In this document: piece after piece, positions 52,110-61,238 of the stretch
Layout of the letters: each line of letters begins with the position of its first letter
Position numbering within the stretch: the first letter of the stretch is position 1
Origin: Bacillus sp. V3-13
Lineage (GTDB): Bacteria > Bacillota > Bacilli > Bacillales > Cytobacillaceae
Assembly (NCBI RefSeq): GCF_002860165.1
Contig: NZ_PGUZ01000005.1
Location: forward strand, 1 to 64,000
Reading direction: 5' to 3'
Length of the DNA stretch: 64,000 nt
Notes under the pieces: generated by a model
Told to the model about the DNA's origin: nothing
Seen by the model: only the letters and a program-made list of their open reading frames with translations
The model's database searches: none
Made by a program: the position numbers and the translations under genes

Positions 52110-54089
52110 TTAATTTGATAAATCCTGACTCTCCTTTGATGTCCCCAGACCCGGTCCGCGCTGTAAAAATTTCTGGTATATAAATATGGCAACCATTAAC
52201 ACAGCGCCCATAATTGAGGAAACAAGCTCTGGAACAACCAATAAAACCCCGGCTATGACCAAAACTGCCCGCAACCACATAGGCATCGGCTTCACCCAAT
52301 AACCGATCATTCCGGCCCCGACGCCAATCATTCCAATGGTGGAGCTGATCATAATGAGCGTAGCCCCGACCCAATCCGTATCGATCAGCAGCATTTGCGG
52401 CGAGAAAACAAAGATATAGGGAATGATGAAAGCTGCAATCGCCAAGCGTGTTGATTCCAGACCCGTTTTCAACGGGTCGCTTTGGCCAATTCCCGAAGCA
52501 GCAAAGGCAGCCAGCGCTACAGGTGGAGTAATATCCGCTAAAATCCCAAAATAAAACACAAACATATGCGCCGCCAGGAGTGGAAAGCCGAGTTCAACGA
52601 GGACAGGTGCCGCAATGGTTGAGGTGATAACATAGTTCGCTGTTGTTGGAACGCCCATGCCGAGAATCAAGCTGGCAATCATCGTCATGATCAAGGTAAT
52701 AAATACATGTCCACCGGCAAGATCAATCAGCCCGTTTGCAAATTTCAGACCGATTCCAGTTAGAACAATAACCCCCACGATCATGCCGGCCGCCGCACAA
52801 GCAACAGCTACGCCCAAGGCAGCCCTCGCCCCTGTTTCAAGCGCTTCAATCAGCCCTTTAATCGTCAAACGTTTTTCACCCTGCTGGATAAACCCCGTTG
52901 CAATTGCGATAAACAACCCGTACAATGCCGCCCGCATCGGACTCATCCCCGTGCTTAACAGATAAATGATTGAAACAATCGGAACCAGTAAATAAAGCTT
53001 TTTTAATACGTATTTAACAGACGGCAGTTCTTCTTTCGTTAAACCGCGCAGTCCCAATCTTTTCGCTTCATAATGCGTCATGATCCAAATGCCGACAAAA
53101 TACAGAATTGCCGGTATTGCGGCTGCTTTCACGATTTCCCAATAAGGAATGCCCGTAAATTCGGCCATCAAAAACGCGGCTGCTCCCATTACCGGAGGCA
53201 TGATCTGTCCTCCGGTTGAGGATGTCGCTTCAACCCCGCCTGCAAATTCCTTGCGGTAACCAAGTTTTTTCATAAGCGGAATCGTAAATGCGCCTGATGT
53301 GACAACATTGGCCACTGAACTTCCGCTTATGGTCCCTTGCAGGGCACTTGAAAAAATCGTCACCTTGGCTGGACCGCCACTCGCCCGCCCAGCGATGACA
53401 AGGGCCAGATCGTTAAAATAATCTCCTACCCCAGTCTTATCGAGAATCGCCCCGAAGAGGACAAATAAGAAAATAAATGTAGCGGAAACGGCAAGCGGAG
53501 TGCCCAGGATCCCTTCCGTTGTAAAATACATATGCGTAAACAACCGCTCAAAGCTTATGCCGCCATGTCTTAAAAAAGAGGGGAAATACGGGCCAAACAA
53601 AGCAAACAAGAGAAATACGGAAACGATGATGGTGATCGGCAGGCCGACAACCCGCCTTGATCCTTCGAGAACGAGCAAGATAGCGAGCGCCCCGACAGTT
53701 AAATCAAGCGCAGTTGGCATCCCGATACGGCTCACCAGGTCATTATAAAATAACAGCCAGTATAATCCAACAAATATACCGATAAAAGCAAGTATCACAT
53801 CGATAATCGGAATCTTTGTTTCACCAATTCTCTTTTTTGAAAATGGAAAGAGTAAAAAGATTAGGCCAAGGACAAACGCTAAATGAATCGAGCGCTGAAG
53901 CTGTGAGCTTAATCCGCCGATAAAGGCGGTGTATATATGAAATAATGAAAATGAGACAGCAAAAGCGGTAATGAGTTTGTTGACGATGCCGCTTAATCTT
54001 CTTGTACCGGCTTCCGGATCATATTCTGCGAGGAGATCCTGGAGATCCTTTTGCGAAAGAGTATTTTGTTCCTGTAAACCCTTATTCAA
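52110..54089 (-). CDS. TRAP transporter fused permease (DctQM-type)
   Basis: Sodium-driven solute importer, both membrane subunits in one 659-residue chain with about 16-18 hydrophobic helices. The first about 190 residues are the small-subunit part; the large-subunit part has GGQIMPPVMGAAAFLMAEF (about 270) and GMGVPTTANYVI (about 470), both TRAP hallmarks. TTG start at 54089 with AAGGAGG 10 nt upstream, overlapping the DUF1850 gene by 8 nt. Works with the TAXI receptor two genes upstream. The solute (dicarboxylate- or glutamate-like in relatives) is not deducible. Confidence 0.93.
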   Translation of the reverse strand: MNKGLQEQNTLSQKDLQDLLAEYDPEAGTRRLSGIVNKLITAFAVSFSLFHIYTAFIGGLSSQLQRSIHLAFVLGLIFLLFPFSKKRIGETKIPIIDVILAFIGIFVGLYWLLFYNDLVSRIGMPTALDLTVGALAILLVLEGSRRVVGLPITIIVSVFLLFALFGPYFPSFLRHGGISFERLFTHMYFTTEGILGTPLAVSATFIFLFVLFGAILDKTGVGDYFNDLALVIAGRASGGPAKVTIFSSALQGTISGSSVANVVTSGAFTIPLMKKLGYRKEFAGGVEATSSTGGQIMPPVMGAAAFLMAEFTGIPYWEIVKAAAIPAILYFVGIWIMTHYEAKRLGLRGLTKEELPSVKYVLKKLYLLVPIVSIIYLLSTGMSPMRAALYGLFIAIATGFIQQGEKRLTIKGLIEALETGARAALGVAVACAAAGMIVGVIVLTGIGLKFANGLIDLAGGHVFITLIMTMIASLILGMGVPTTANYVITSTIAAPVLVELGFPLLAAHMFVFYFGILADITPPVALAAFAASGIGQSDPLKTGLESTRLAIAAFIIPYIFVFSPQMLLIDTDWVGATLIMISSTIGMIGVGAGMIGYWVKPMPMWLRAVLVIAGVLLVVPELVSSIMGAVLMVAIFIYQKFLQRGPGLGTSKESQDLSN

Positions 54090-54588
54090 ATTGAAACAAC
54101 CTCCTTATCAATGATTGTATTGGACTCTCGTCTGTAACGGTGAATCGCAGAGAGGTGCCTGGTTCACTTAAATCTTTCAGAGGTATCGTTTCTCCCTTAA
54201 ACAACAATGTATGGTTGGCAATAACCTGTCCAATCGAAAGATCAATAAACGGAACTTTCCGATTGATATTTTCAATGATAATTTTCCCGTTTTCCGTTCT
54301 CATTTTTTGTCCTTTTTCAATATCAAAAGGCAGCCCGGCCCCGAAGGATTCATATATGGTAGAATCAATAATTAATTCATCGCTTCCAACCCGGATCACT
54401 TCATCCACTTCTGTTTTTTCAACAGAATGAGTAAACCGAATCGTGAATAAATCACCTGTTGCAACAGGCTTGCTCCATAAAACTTTATTCGTTTCATTTG
54501 ATGTGATGGTTAGGGCTGGGGATTGTTTCATATTCACTAACCAAAAAAGGAGCAGTAATGATATGGGGATTAAAAGATATTTCCTCAT
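54082..54588 (-). CDS. DUF1850 protein of TAXI-TRAP systems
   Basis: A 168-residue protein with an N-terminal membrane helix (about 4-18) and an extracytoplasmic domain containing FTIRFTHSVEKTEVDEVIRV, the DUF1850 hallmark. Such genes stand between TAXI receptors and fused TRAP permeases, so an accessory role in transport is likely. The ribosome-binding site is weak; the preceding palindrome might control access. Overlaps the permease gene. Confidence 0.9.
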   Translation of the reverse strand: MRKYLLIPISLLLLFWLVNMKQSPALTITSNETNKVLWSKPVATGDLFTIRFTHSVEKTEVDEVIRVGSDELIIDSTIYESFGAGLPFDIEKGQKMRTENGKIIIENINRKVPFIDLSIGQVIANHTLLFKGETIPLKDLSEPGTSLRFTVTDESPIQSLIRRLFQFE

Positions 54589-54595
54589 AAGATGT

Positions 54596-54625
54596 GTACA
54601 AGGGAGCTGACCAGCTCCCTTGTAC
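54596..54625. repeat. Perfect 14-bp inverted repeat between the TAXI and DUF1850 genes
   Basis: GTACAAGGGAGCTG (54596-54609), two bases, CAGCTCCCTTGTAC (54612-54625). No T-run follows on the operon strand, so it is more likely an RNA-processing or stabilising hairpin than a terminator. Confidence 0.85.
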
Positions 54626-54635
54626 TGTAGCCTCC

Positions 54636-55628
54636 TTACTTGCTAATACCCTTTTCTTTAAAGTACTTTTCTGCTCCAGGATGAACAGGAATCGTTAATC
54701 CTTCAAGTGCGGTATCGAGTTTAATTTCTTTCCCTTTGTCATGCTTGGCACCCAGAGTGTCAAGGTTCTCATAGATTGCTTTTGTCAGCTTATAAACAAA
54801 GTCTTCACTTAAATCGCTGTTAACGGTTAATGCCGCTAAAACAGCAACCGTCTTTGCATCCTCTTCCTGGCCATCATAAGATCCTTTTGGAACGACTTCA
54901 TCGATAAAGAACGGATACTCCTCTTTAAGCTTTGAAATCACATCATCATCCAGGCTTACTACCCGGACTCCTTTTGTAACGGCAATGTCGGATACAGATG
55001 CGTTAGGGACTCCTGAAGTAACAAACATCGCATCAATCAGTCCGTCTTTAAAGCTGTCAGCTGAATCTGCATACGATTTTAATTCTTCTTCAATATCATC
55101 ATATGATAAGCCTGCAGCTTTTAAAATCTGTTTACTATTCGCTTCGTTTCCGCTTCCTGGCGCACCGACCGAAACTTTCTTTCCTTTTAAGTCTTCTATC
55201 GAATTAATATCGCTGTCGGCTGCGACAACAAGCTGAATAATTTCAGGATATAATGTTGAAATGGCACTAATTCCGTTAAGCTTTTCTTTAAAGACTTCTG
55301 TCCCATTTACAGCATAATCGGCAATATCATTTTGTGTAAATGAAACCTGCACATCACCTTTGGAAAGCAGCTGCATATTCTCAACAGAAGCTCCAGTTAC
55401 CTGGGCAGTCGCCGTAATATCGAGCTCACTTTCTAAAATCTCCGCGATTCCCCCACCCAATGGGTAATACACTCCACCTGTTCCTCCAGTCGCAATGGTG
55501 ACCGCTGTTGGATCAGATTTGCCTTCTGAAGACGAAGATGGAGATGAATTCGATGAAGATGAAGATGAACAACCCGCCACGACTAGAACGAATACAGCCA
55601 ATAACGAAAACAACCCTCTTTTCATCAT
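54636..55628 (-). CDS. TAXI family TRAP transporter solute receptor (lipoprotein)
   Basis: Extracellular solute-binding lipoprotein of 330 residues. Lipobox VVAGC (about 19) followed by a serine-rich linker, then TIATGGTGGVYYPLGGGIAEIL, the TAXI hallmark (about 45-66). The C-terminal half includes PIDAMFVTSGVPNASV-type hinge segments (DAMFVTSGVPNA) and ends IPVHPGAEKYFKEKG. GGGGGAAG precedes the ATG. First gene of the TRAP operon. Confidence 0.94.
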   Translation of the reverse strand: MMKRGLFSLLAVFVLVVAGCSSSSSSNSSPSSSSEGKSDPTAVTIATGGTGGVYYPLGGGIAEILESELDITATAQVTGASVENMQLLSKGDVQVSFTQNDIADYAVNGTEVFKEKLNGISAISTLYPEIIQLVVAADSDINSIEDLKGKKVSVGAPGSGNEANSKQILKAAGLSYDDIEEELKSYADSADSFKDGLIDAMFVTSGVPNASVSDIAVTKGVRVVSLDDDVISKLKEEYPFFIDEVVPKGSYDGQEEDAKTVAVLAALTVNSDLSEDFVYKLTKAIYENLDTLGAKHDKGKEIKLDTALEGLTIPVHPGAEKYFKEKGISK

Positions 55629-55746
55629 TTCTTACTTCCCCCTTTTGTTGATTATTCTAAATTTTTCATCTATTATAGTTAATCATGGATAAGGTTTGGG
55701 TGTCAATTTTCAATACTAGAATAAGTTATTAGCAGGATGTTTTAGA

Positions 55747-55777
55747 AAAAAATCGAAGGGGTTACCTTCGATTTTTT
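55747..55777 (-). terminator. Terminator of the amino-acid ABC operon
   Basis: AAAAATCGAAGG/CCTTCGATTTTTT around GGTTA, overlapping the ATPase stop; followed on the minus strand by TTCTAAAA after a T6 run. Confidence 0.85.
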
Positions 55778-56504
55778 ACAATACTTTGCTTAAAAATGCT
55801 TTTGTTCGTTCATGCTGCGGATTTCCGAACAATTGATTCGGTTTGTTTTCCTCGACAATATAACCGCCATCCATGAAGATGACCCGGTCGCCGACTTCAC
55901 GCGCGAATCCCATCTCGTGGGTGACGACAACCATGGTCATACCTTCTTTAGCCAGCTGCTTCATGACTTCGAGGACATCGCCGACCATTTCCGGATCGAG
56001 CGCTGATGTAGGTTCGTCAAAAAGCATGATTTTCGGATCCATCGCCAGAGCGCGGGCAATCGCAACACGCTGTTTTTGCCCTCCCGATAATTCTCCCGGA
56101 TAACTGTCCGCCTTTTCGCGCAAGCCGACTTTATCAAGCAGCTCAAGTGCCCTTTTATTAGCCGTTTCTTTATCGACAGAACGTACTTTGGTTGGGGCGA
56201 GCGTAATATTTTCCAATACCGTTTTATGCGGGAACAGGTTGAATTGCTGAAAAACCATTCCCACTTCCTGCCTTACTTTATTAATGTCCAGTTTTGGATC
56301 GGTAATATCCTTGCCATCGACAACGACATGGCCGTCGGTTATATCCTCAAGGCGGTTCAGGCAGCGCAGGAATGTACTTTTCCCGGAACCAGAAGGGCCG
56401 ATTACACAGACGACTTCCTTCTCCTTGATTTCCGCATTGATATCTTTTAACACTTCTAATGTCCCAAACGATTTTCGTAAATTTTTCACTTGGATGATGC
56501 TCAT
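55776..56504 (-). CDS. glnQ: Polar amino-acid ABC transporter ATPase (GlnQ-type)
   Basis: Energises uptake of a polar amino acid, most likely glutamine. The 242 residues show Walker [10 protein letters not shown] (about 35), the Q-loop [11 protein letters not shown], signature [12 protein letters not shown] (about 136), Walker [13 protein letters not shown] (about 157) and the H-loop [11 protein letters not shown]. Overlaps the permease gene by 4 nt. The exact amino acid is uncertain. Confidence 0.94.
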   Translation of the reverse strand: MSIIQVKNLRKSFGTLEVLKDINAEIKEKEVVCVIGPSGSGKSTFLRCLNRLEDITDGHVVVDGKDITDPKLDINKVRQEVGMVFQQFNLFPHKTVLENITLAPTKVRSVDKETANKRALELLDKVGLREKADSYPGELSGGQKQRVAIARALAMDPKIMLFDEPTSALDPEMVGDVLEVMKQLAKEGMTMVVVTHEMGFAREVGDRVIFMDGGYIVEENKPNQLFGNPQHERTKAFLSKVL

Positions 56505-57145
56505 CGCAGCTCAAATCTCCTTTCAAGGAAATTGGCCAGTAATGTTAGCAGATAAATGATCACAAAATACATAACACCAACTGTAAGCCAAATATTAAAT
56601 GCTTCGAACGTAGCTGAGGCTTGAATTTCCCCTTGTTGGGTCAGGTCAGCAATTCCGATAATGGAAAGAAGGGAGGTATCTTTTAAGCTGATAATTGATT
56701 GGTTTGTTATGGTAGGAAGCATTCTTCGAAACGCCTGGGGAAGAACAATATAGCGCATATTTTGAACACTTGTTAAGCCAAGCGATCTTGCTGCTTCAGA
56801 TTGTCCCTTATCAATTGATTGGATGCCCGCCCTGATAATTTCAGCAAAATAAGCTCCAGCGTTAATTGCCACAGTAATAATCCCTGCCGTCGTGTTATCC
56901 AGCGTAATCCAATCAAACGAATTCAGGCCGAAGTAAATAAAAAACAACTGGACAATAAATGGCGTGCCGCGAATTGCATCGACAAATACGATGGCAATCC
57001 AATTCAACGGTTTTAACGGAGCCAACCGGAATAAAGCTATAACCAAACCGATGATAAAGCCTAAGATAATGGCAATCGCAAATATATAAAGAGTCACTTG
57101 AAGGCCTTCTACTAAATATGGAAAAACGGTAATAATCGTGTCCAT
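56501..57145 (-). CDS. glnP: Polar amino-acid ABC transporter permease (GlnP-type)
   Basis: HisM/GlnP-type membrane subunit of 214 residues with five helices. Segment [19 protein letters not shown] (about 57) and the EAA loop [28 protein letters not shown] (seen as EAARSLGLT and LPQAFRRM, about 130-155) are diagnostic. ATG 57145 is preceded by GAAAGGAG at 8 nt; an upstream in-frame start at 57163 overlaps that site. Confidence 0.94.
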   Translation of the reverse strand: MDTIITVFPYLVEGLQVTLYIFAIAIILGFIIGLVIALFRLAPLKPLNWIAIVFVDAIRGTPFIVQLFFIYFGLNSFDWITLDNTTAGIITVAINAGAYFAEIIRAGIQSIDKGQSEAARSLGLTSVQNMRYIVLPQAFRRMLPTITNQSIISLKDTSLLSIIGIADLTQQGEIQASATFEAFNIWLTVGVMYFVIIYLLTLLANFLERRFELR

Positions 57146-57208
57146 CCATTCATCTCCTTTCAAAAAGAAGGCGCGCAGTCAGCGCGCCATGTTGTGTTCA
57201 AAAACGAT

Positions 57209-57991
57209 CTATTCAGCAAGGTATTTGTTTACAATCTCATCATACTTGCCGTTTTCTTTAAGCTCTGCAAGACCCTTGTTGATTTTTTCCAACAGATCTT
57301 GATTTTCGCCTTTTAACACAGCAATTCCATATTTATCCCCATTTAAGCGGTCACCAACGATTTCCAATCCGAGATCGTCTTTGGCAATCGCATAGGCGAT
57401 AACCGGATAATCTTCGATAAGCACGTCAGCATTGCCGTTTGCGACCTCCTGGAACATAGCCGGGCTGTCATTAAATTGAACCACTTCAAAGCCTTTATCT
57501 GCAGCATTATCTGTGGCAAATTTTGCACCAGTCGTTCCTTTTTTAACGGCTACTTTTTTGCCTTTCAAGTCGTCAACTGAAGTGATGTCTTTGTTGCCTT
57601 TCTTCACAACCAATGTGAGCCCGGCATCAAAATATGGCTCAGAGAAATCGACTACCTTTTTTCTTTCATCCGTGATGCTCATGCCGGCAATCGCAACATC
57701 GAGTTGATTTGCCTGCATCGCAGGGATGATTCCGCCAAAATCCATAGGCTTTAATTCTATTTTAAAACCTTGGCTTTCAGCAATCGCATTGATCAGGTCA
57801 ATATCGATTCCTTTGTATTCTCCGCCTTCTTCAAACTCAAATGGAGGGTATGTTGTATCGATTCCAACCTTATAAACCTTTTCTTCCCCACTGCCTGATT
57901 CACCGCCTGAAGCCTTCTCTTCTGTCGAACCACAGGCTGCCAACAAAAGGGTAAGTACCAAAAATAAACTAAACAGTTTGAACTTTTTCAT
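57209..57991 (-). CDS. glnH: Polar amino-acid ABC transporter substrate-binding lipoprotein
   Basis: SBP family 3 receptor, 260 residues, anchored through the lipobox LLAAC (about 20). The hallmark KVGIDTTYPPFEFEEGGEYKG appears in part as GIDTTYPPFEF (about 43), and GFKIELKPMDFGGIIPAMQA holds the ligand loop. The Arg/Asp ligand-binding residues are not assignable by eye; glutamine or a related polar amino acid is the usual ligand. First gene of the operon; AGAGGGGG precedes the ATG. Confidence 0.93.
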   Translation of the reverse strand: MKKFKLFSLFLVLTLLLAACGSTEEKASGGESGSGEEKVYKVGIDTTYPPFEFEEGGEYKGIDIDLINAIAESQGFKIELKPMDFGGIIPAMQANQLDVAIAGMSITDERKKVVDFSEPYFDAGLTLVVKKGNKDITSVDDLKGKKVAVKKGTTGAKFATDNAADKGFEVVQFNDSPAMFQEVANGNADVLIEDYPVIAYAIAKDDLGLEIVGDRLNGDKYGIAVLKGENQDLLEKINKGLAELKENGKYDEIVNKYLAE

Positions 57992-58276
57992 TTTAATCCC
58001 CCTCTAAAAAATGTTTTCTCTATAAAATTTAAGGCCAGCTAGTTATAAATATACCATTCCTATCATAATTTATAAACTTTAAAACACTTTATATATTTAC
58101 CTTTGCTCCAAGTTTTTGGTTATTACTATACTATTCAAAAAGAAACCATTTCCTAAAATCTGTGTACCTTTGGATACATTTCCACGTTTGCCTTGTGCAT
58201 CTAACTATTCCAGTTAAAGCTTTGGACATACCTTATTAAGGAGTTGGAATTTTATCCTTATTAGGAGGTGCAGGTA

Positions 58277-58528
58277 ATGTCGATATCACGTTATTACAAT
58301 ATGTGTAACCGGGGAATTGGAAGAGCTGTGCAAATTAGAACACATGACGGCCGTGTTCATCGGGGAATTATCGAGCGGGTCACTCCATCGAGAGTATTTC
58401 TTCGACCGTTTGGAAGGGGCCGGAGCTATGGAGGATTTGGTTATGGCGGCTTCGGCTTCGGCTTTGCCGCGGGGATTGCTTTAGCAGCGATTGCCGCAAT
58501 AATTTTTATTCCGTTTTTCTGGTGGTAA
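58277..58528 (+). CDS. Small glycine-rich membrane protein with an LSm/SH3-like N-terminus
   Basis: An 83-residue orphan. Residues 15-42 (AVQIRTHDGRVHRGIIERV, then SRVFLRP) resemble a small beta-barrel strand pattern of the LSm/SH3 kind; residues 46-60 are Arg/Gly/Phe/Tyr-rich; residues 61-82 form one membrane helix ending FFWW. AGGAGGTG lies 7 nt before ATG 58277. Homologues occur in Bacillales as hypothetical proteins. Monocistronic by its terminator. Function not known. Confidence 0.75.
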   Translation: MSISRYYNMCNRGIGRAVQIRTHDGRVHRGIIERVTPSRVFLRPFGRGRSYGGFGYGGFGFGFAAGIALAAIAAIIFIPFFWW

Positions 58529-58552
58529 GCGAGGTCTGAAATCCCGATAAGC

Positions 58553-58597
58553 AAGGCGAAGAAACCTTCCCTGAGTTTCTTCGCCTTGGTTTTTTTA
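58553..58597 (+). terminator. Terminator of the glycine-rich gene
   Basis: AAGGCGAAGAAAC pairs with GTTTCTTCGCCTT, followed by GGTTTTTTT. Confidence 0.87.
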
Positions 58598-58968
58598 TCA
58601 ACTTATATACCAATCTTCAAGTTCCCTGCTCCACCAGGGCTGTTTATTACTGTGAAAAGCAACAAAGATGCGGGTTCTTTATACACCTTAATCCTGCGCT
58701 CATTGGCGGATGCAGAACGATATTTTCTTATTTTAATAGATTCTATCTTAATTTTGGATCCATTGTCCTAAATAAGCACTATATACCAGTCTCTTATTGA
58801 CATTTTTCAACATAATCATACAATAGAATCAGGATTATAATAGGTTTTTTGTCGTAATTTGGTATACAAAAAAGAAATAGACTTACTTTAGCAGAGGTTA
58901 TTTTTACCCCCTTTCACCATTCTTAATAGACAGGAATTTTGCTTTATATTAATGGAGGAGTTGAAGTT
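58598..58968 (+). other. Intergenic region upstream of the coiled-coil gene
   Basis: AT-rich, no credible gene: the one open frame (58586-58771) overlaps the terminator and lacks a ribosome-binding site. It holds the sigma-A promoter at 58797-58824 and a leader of about 140 nt in which I see no conserved riboswitch. Confidence 0.6.
58797..58824 (+). promoter_or_regulatory. Sigma-A promoter of the coiled-coil/deacetylase pair
   Basis: TTGACA, 16 nt, TACAAT: a near-consensus housekeeping promoter about 145 nt before the ATG at 58969. Confidence 0.6.
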
Positions 58969-59709
58969 ATGAGCAAGGATACAAAAAATAAATCAATGGG
59001 TTGGTTTAAAGGAGTCCTTTCCGGTCAAAACGAAATAGAATCAGGCCATAAAGAGGTGGAAGCTCCACCCGAAACAGTGGAGATGCTGATTGATAATGCC
59101 GAAAAAATTGAGTCAATCGATAGCCCTGTCAATAAGCAGTTTTTCCAAAAAGACAATCAGGATAAAGTTTCCCTGGATTTGATTGTTTCAGTCGAAAATA
59201 TGCTGAAGGACCGGCAATTAATTCTTTATAAAAAGAAAGGCCTGGAGGAGCAATTATATAATGCTAATGAAATGATTCGCCGCCTAAAGCATGATGACGT
59301 AAAAAAAGAGCAGCTTTTGCAGGAAAAAAACAAGGAAATTAGTGTTCTTGAAGGTAAACTCACCAATAAACAAATGAGCTATGATCAGCTTCTCGAAGAT
59401 TACAAAGACTATCAAACTACTTCAAATAATGAGTTTGAAAAAATGACAAACCAATTGGAAAAAGAAATGATTAAATACGCGAAGCTCAGTGAAGAATCGA
59501 CCAACACTCAATATCAAAACATGTTAAAAATCAAAGAGCTTGAAGAGCGGGTCAGGAATCTGGAAGTAGAAAACCAGAATTACATGGAGCAATACGAAAG
59601 AATCGTTGAGGAAAAAACAGAGTTAATGCAGACGATTAATGATTTCACAGAACGGATGTCGATCTCTTTTTCGGCAAAGACTGCGGCTTCTTCTACTCCA
59701 TCCGAGTAA
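58969..59709 (+). CDS. Coiled-coil protein of unknown function
   Basis: A 246-residue soluble protein. The first 70 residues are acidic and low in structure (EVEAPPETVEML); residues about 75-230 are a nearly continuous heptad-rich, Lys/Glu-rich coiled coil (e.g. LQEKNKEISVLEGKL, KIKELEERVRNLEVEN); the tail is Ser/Thr/Ala-rich. No signal peptide or membrane helix. AATGGAGGAG lies 8 nt before ATG 58969. It precedes the deacetylase gene by 46 nt, so both probably form an operon. Coiled-coil scaffolding is inferred; no homologue recognised. Confidence 0.75.
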   Translation: MSKDTKNKSMGWFKGVLSGQNEIESGHKEVEAPPETVEMLIDNAEKIESIDSPVNKQFFQKDNQDKVSLDLIVSVENMLKDRQLILYKKKGLEEQLYNANEMIRRLKHDDVKKEQLLQEKNKEISVLEGKLTNKQMSYDQLLEDYKDYQTTSNNEFEKMTNQLEKEMIKYAKLSEESTNTQYQNMLKIKELEERVRNLEVENQNYMEQYERIVEEKTELMQTINDFTERMSISFSAKTAASSTPSE

Positions 59710-59755
59710 TCCGGCAGCAATATAAATACTCATGATTGGAGCAAAGGGGGCAGCC

Positions 59756-60982
59756 ATGTCAGTCTATCAGGAAAGACTGCTTGAATTATCATCCATCGAG
59801 CGGGCGTTTGATAAATCATTTTTTCATATAAAATTGACATTTGAGCAGGAAGTCGAACTACTGTGGGAAGTAGATGATGATACTGCCGGGAGTTTGAAAG
59901 CAATTGCTGCTTTCGAACCTAACTATAAATATAGATTATCGTTACAGAGTTTTTGGGATGCATCGAGACAACAAAATATAAGTTTTTTAACAAAAACATA
60001 TCGTGATCACAGTGATCGGTTGCCATTTTCTTGTTCGAAAGAGTATGTGAACGCCTTAGAATCTATTAAACAAATACAGCAAATAAGCAAAATTCAAGCT
60101 TTACCATTCTTATCTATGAATATGCCGTTTAATGGTTTAAATCAACAACAGCCAGAGGTAACATCCCGCCGTGATAACCATAAGCTCGGTTGGATGGCTG
60201 TAGCCGTGATCAGTGTCATGTCGACGATTCTGTTAGGATATTCAGGCCATTCTTTTACAAGTGAGACAACGAGTTCCGAAAAAACAATGGTAAAAGTGGA
60301 AAATGTCGATAAAGAGGCCGTTGTGAAGCAGGAAGAAACAGAAGCTGCACCGTTCATTCCCCGGGAGGAAAACGATGTTGTCAATCAATCTGCTTTTCCT
60401 GTTATCGACCTAAATGAGGTTATATCCTACAGCATTCCGGAAGGGTCCGTTGCTCTTACTTTCGATGACGGCCCTTCTAAATATTCAGTGGAAATTGTAA
60501 ATATTTTAAAGAAATATCAGATTGGCGGTACTTTCTTCTTTACGGGCCTGAATGTGAAAAAATATCCCGAATCCGTCCAGTATGCCAAGTCGAATGGTTA
60601 CGCGATCGGCAGCCATTCTATGACCCATCCAAATTTCGCGAATCTCCCACCGGAAATGCAGGAAAGCGAATTACTGCAAGCCAACCAATTGATCGCAGAG
60701 GTTATCGGTGAAAAAATCGATCTCTTTAGACCTCCGTATGGTGCTAACAATGCAGCAACAATCGATTTAATGACTAAACACCAACAAAAAATGGTCCTAT
60801 GGAATAAAGATACCGAAGATTGGAAAGGGCGCAGTTCAGAGGAAATCTTTCATTATGTACTGAGCTCCCAGGCATCCGGCTCTATCATTCTTCTCCACGA
60901 ATCGCAATCGGTTATCGAAGCGTTGCCGCAGATTATTGAGTACTTGCAAGGGCAAGGGTTACAAATTGTCAGTTTAAATTAG
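59756..60982 (+). CDS. Membrane-anchored polysaccharide deacetylase with a cytosolic N-terminal domain
   Basis: A 408-residue type II membrane protein. Residues 1 to about 135 are a predicted cytosolic, Gln/Ser-rich domain of unknown type; one helix at about 140-158; a linker rich in Glu and Val (about 165-210); then a NodB domain (about 225-405) with ALTFDDGPSK (metal Asp), SHSMTHPNF (metal His pair), RPPYGANN and ILLHE. The catalytic and metal residues are complete, so deacetylation of peptidoglycan, PIA-like polymer or chitin-type glycans outside the cell is likely. AAAGGGGG precedes ATG 59756. Confidence 0.88.
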   Translation: MSVYQERLLELSSIERAFDKSFFHIKLTFEQEVELLWEVDDDTAGSLKAIAAFEPNYKYRLSLQSFWDASRQQNISFLTKTYRDHSDRLPFSCSKEYVNALESIKQIQQISKIQALPFLSMNMPFNGLNQQQPEVTSRRDNHKLGWMAVAVISVMSTILLGYSGHSFTSETTSSEKTMVKVENVDKEAVVKQEETEAAPFIPREENDVVNQSAFPVIDLNEVISYSIPEGSVALTFDDGPSKYSVEIVNILKKYQIGGTFFFTGLNVKKYPESVQYAKSNGYAIGSHSMTHPNFANLPPEMQESELLQANQLIAEVIGEKIDLFRPPYGANNAATIDLMTKHQQKMVLWNKDTEDWKGRSSEEIFHYVLSSQASGSIILLHESQSVIEALPQIIEYLQGQGLQIVSLN

Positions 60983-61012
60983 CATTTGCTATTAAGCTGG
61001 CAAATGTTTTTT
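60983..61012 (+). terminator. Terminator of the deacetylase gene
   Basis: CATTTGC/GCAAATG, then TTTTTTC, directly after the stop. Confidence 0.75.
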
Positions 61013-61079
61013 CATTTTCCCGGCTTTCGTATTCTATTGCTGGTTTAAATCATAATCTTAAACGGATAAGAGGCTTATA

Positions 61080-61127
61080 AAAAAAGCAGCTTGACAGAGA
61101 AAGAACCCCTTCATCAAGCTGCTTTTT
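61080..61127. terminator. Free-standing symmetric hairpin
   Basis: AAAAAAGCAGCTTGA pairs with TCAAGCTGCTTTTTT across a 18-nt loop. It lies about 100 nt from the nearest genes; a backup terminator for both sides. Confidence 0.75.
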
Positions 61128-61182
61128 TTATGTTTTTAGCTTACTTAAGGTGTTGCGAAAAGAGAATTTATTATAGGACAAT

Positions 61183-61223
61183 AAAAACCCAAACTCTCTT
61201 ATTGCCAGAAAAGTTTGGGTTTT
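61183..61223 (-). terminator. Terminator of the small membrane protein array
   Basis: AAAACCCAAACT/AGTTTGGGTTTT with an 18-nt loop, just past the end of the first degenerate copy. Confidence 0.78.
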
Positions 61224-61238
61224 GATTATAATTTACGA

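Noticed and set aside
55674-55712. TTGACA and TATAAT upstream of the TAXI receptor gene
   Set aside because: The hexamers are 23 bp apart on the minus strand, too far for a sigma-A promoter.
58586-58771. 61-codon plus-strand ORF after the glycine-rich gene
   Set aside because: Starts inside the terminator, has no ribosome-binding site and resembles no protein.
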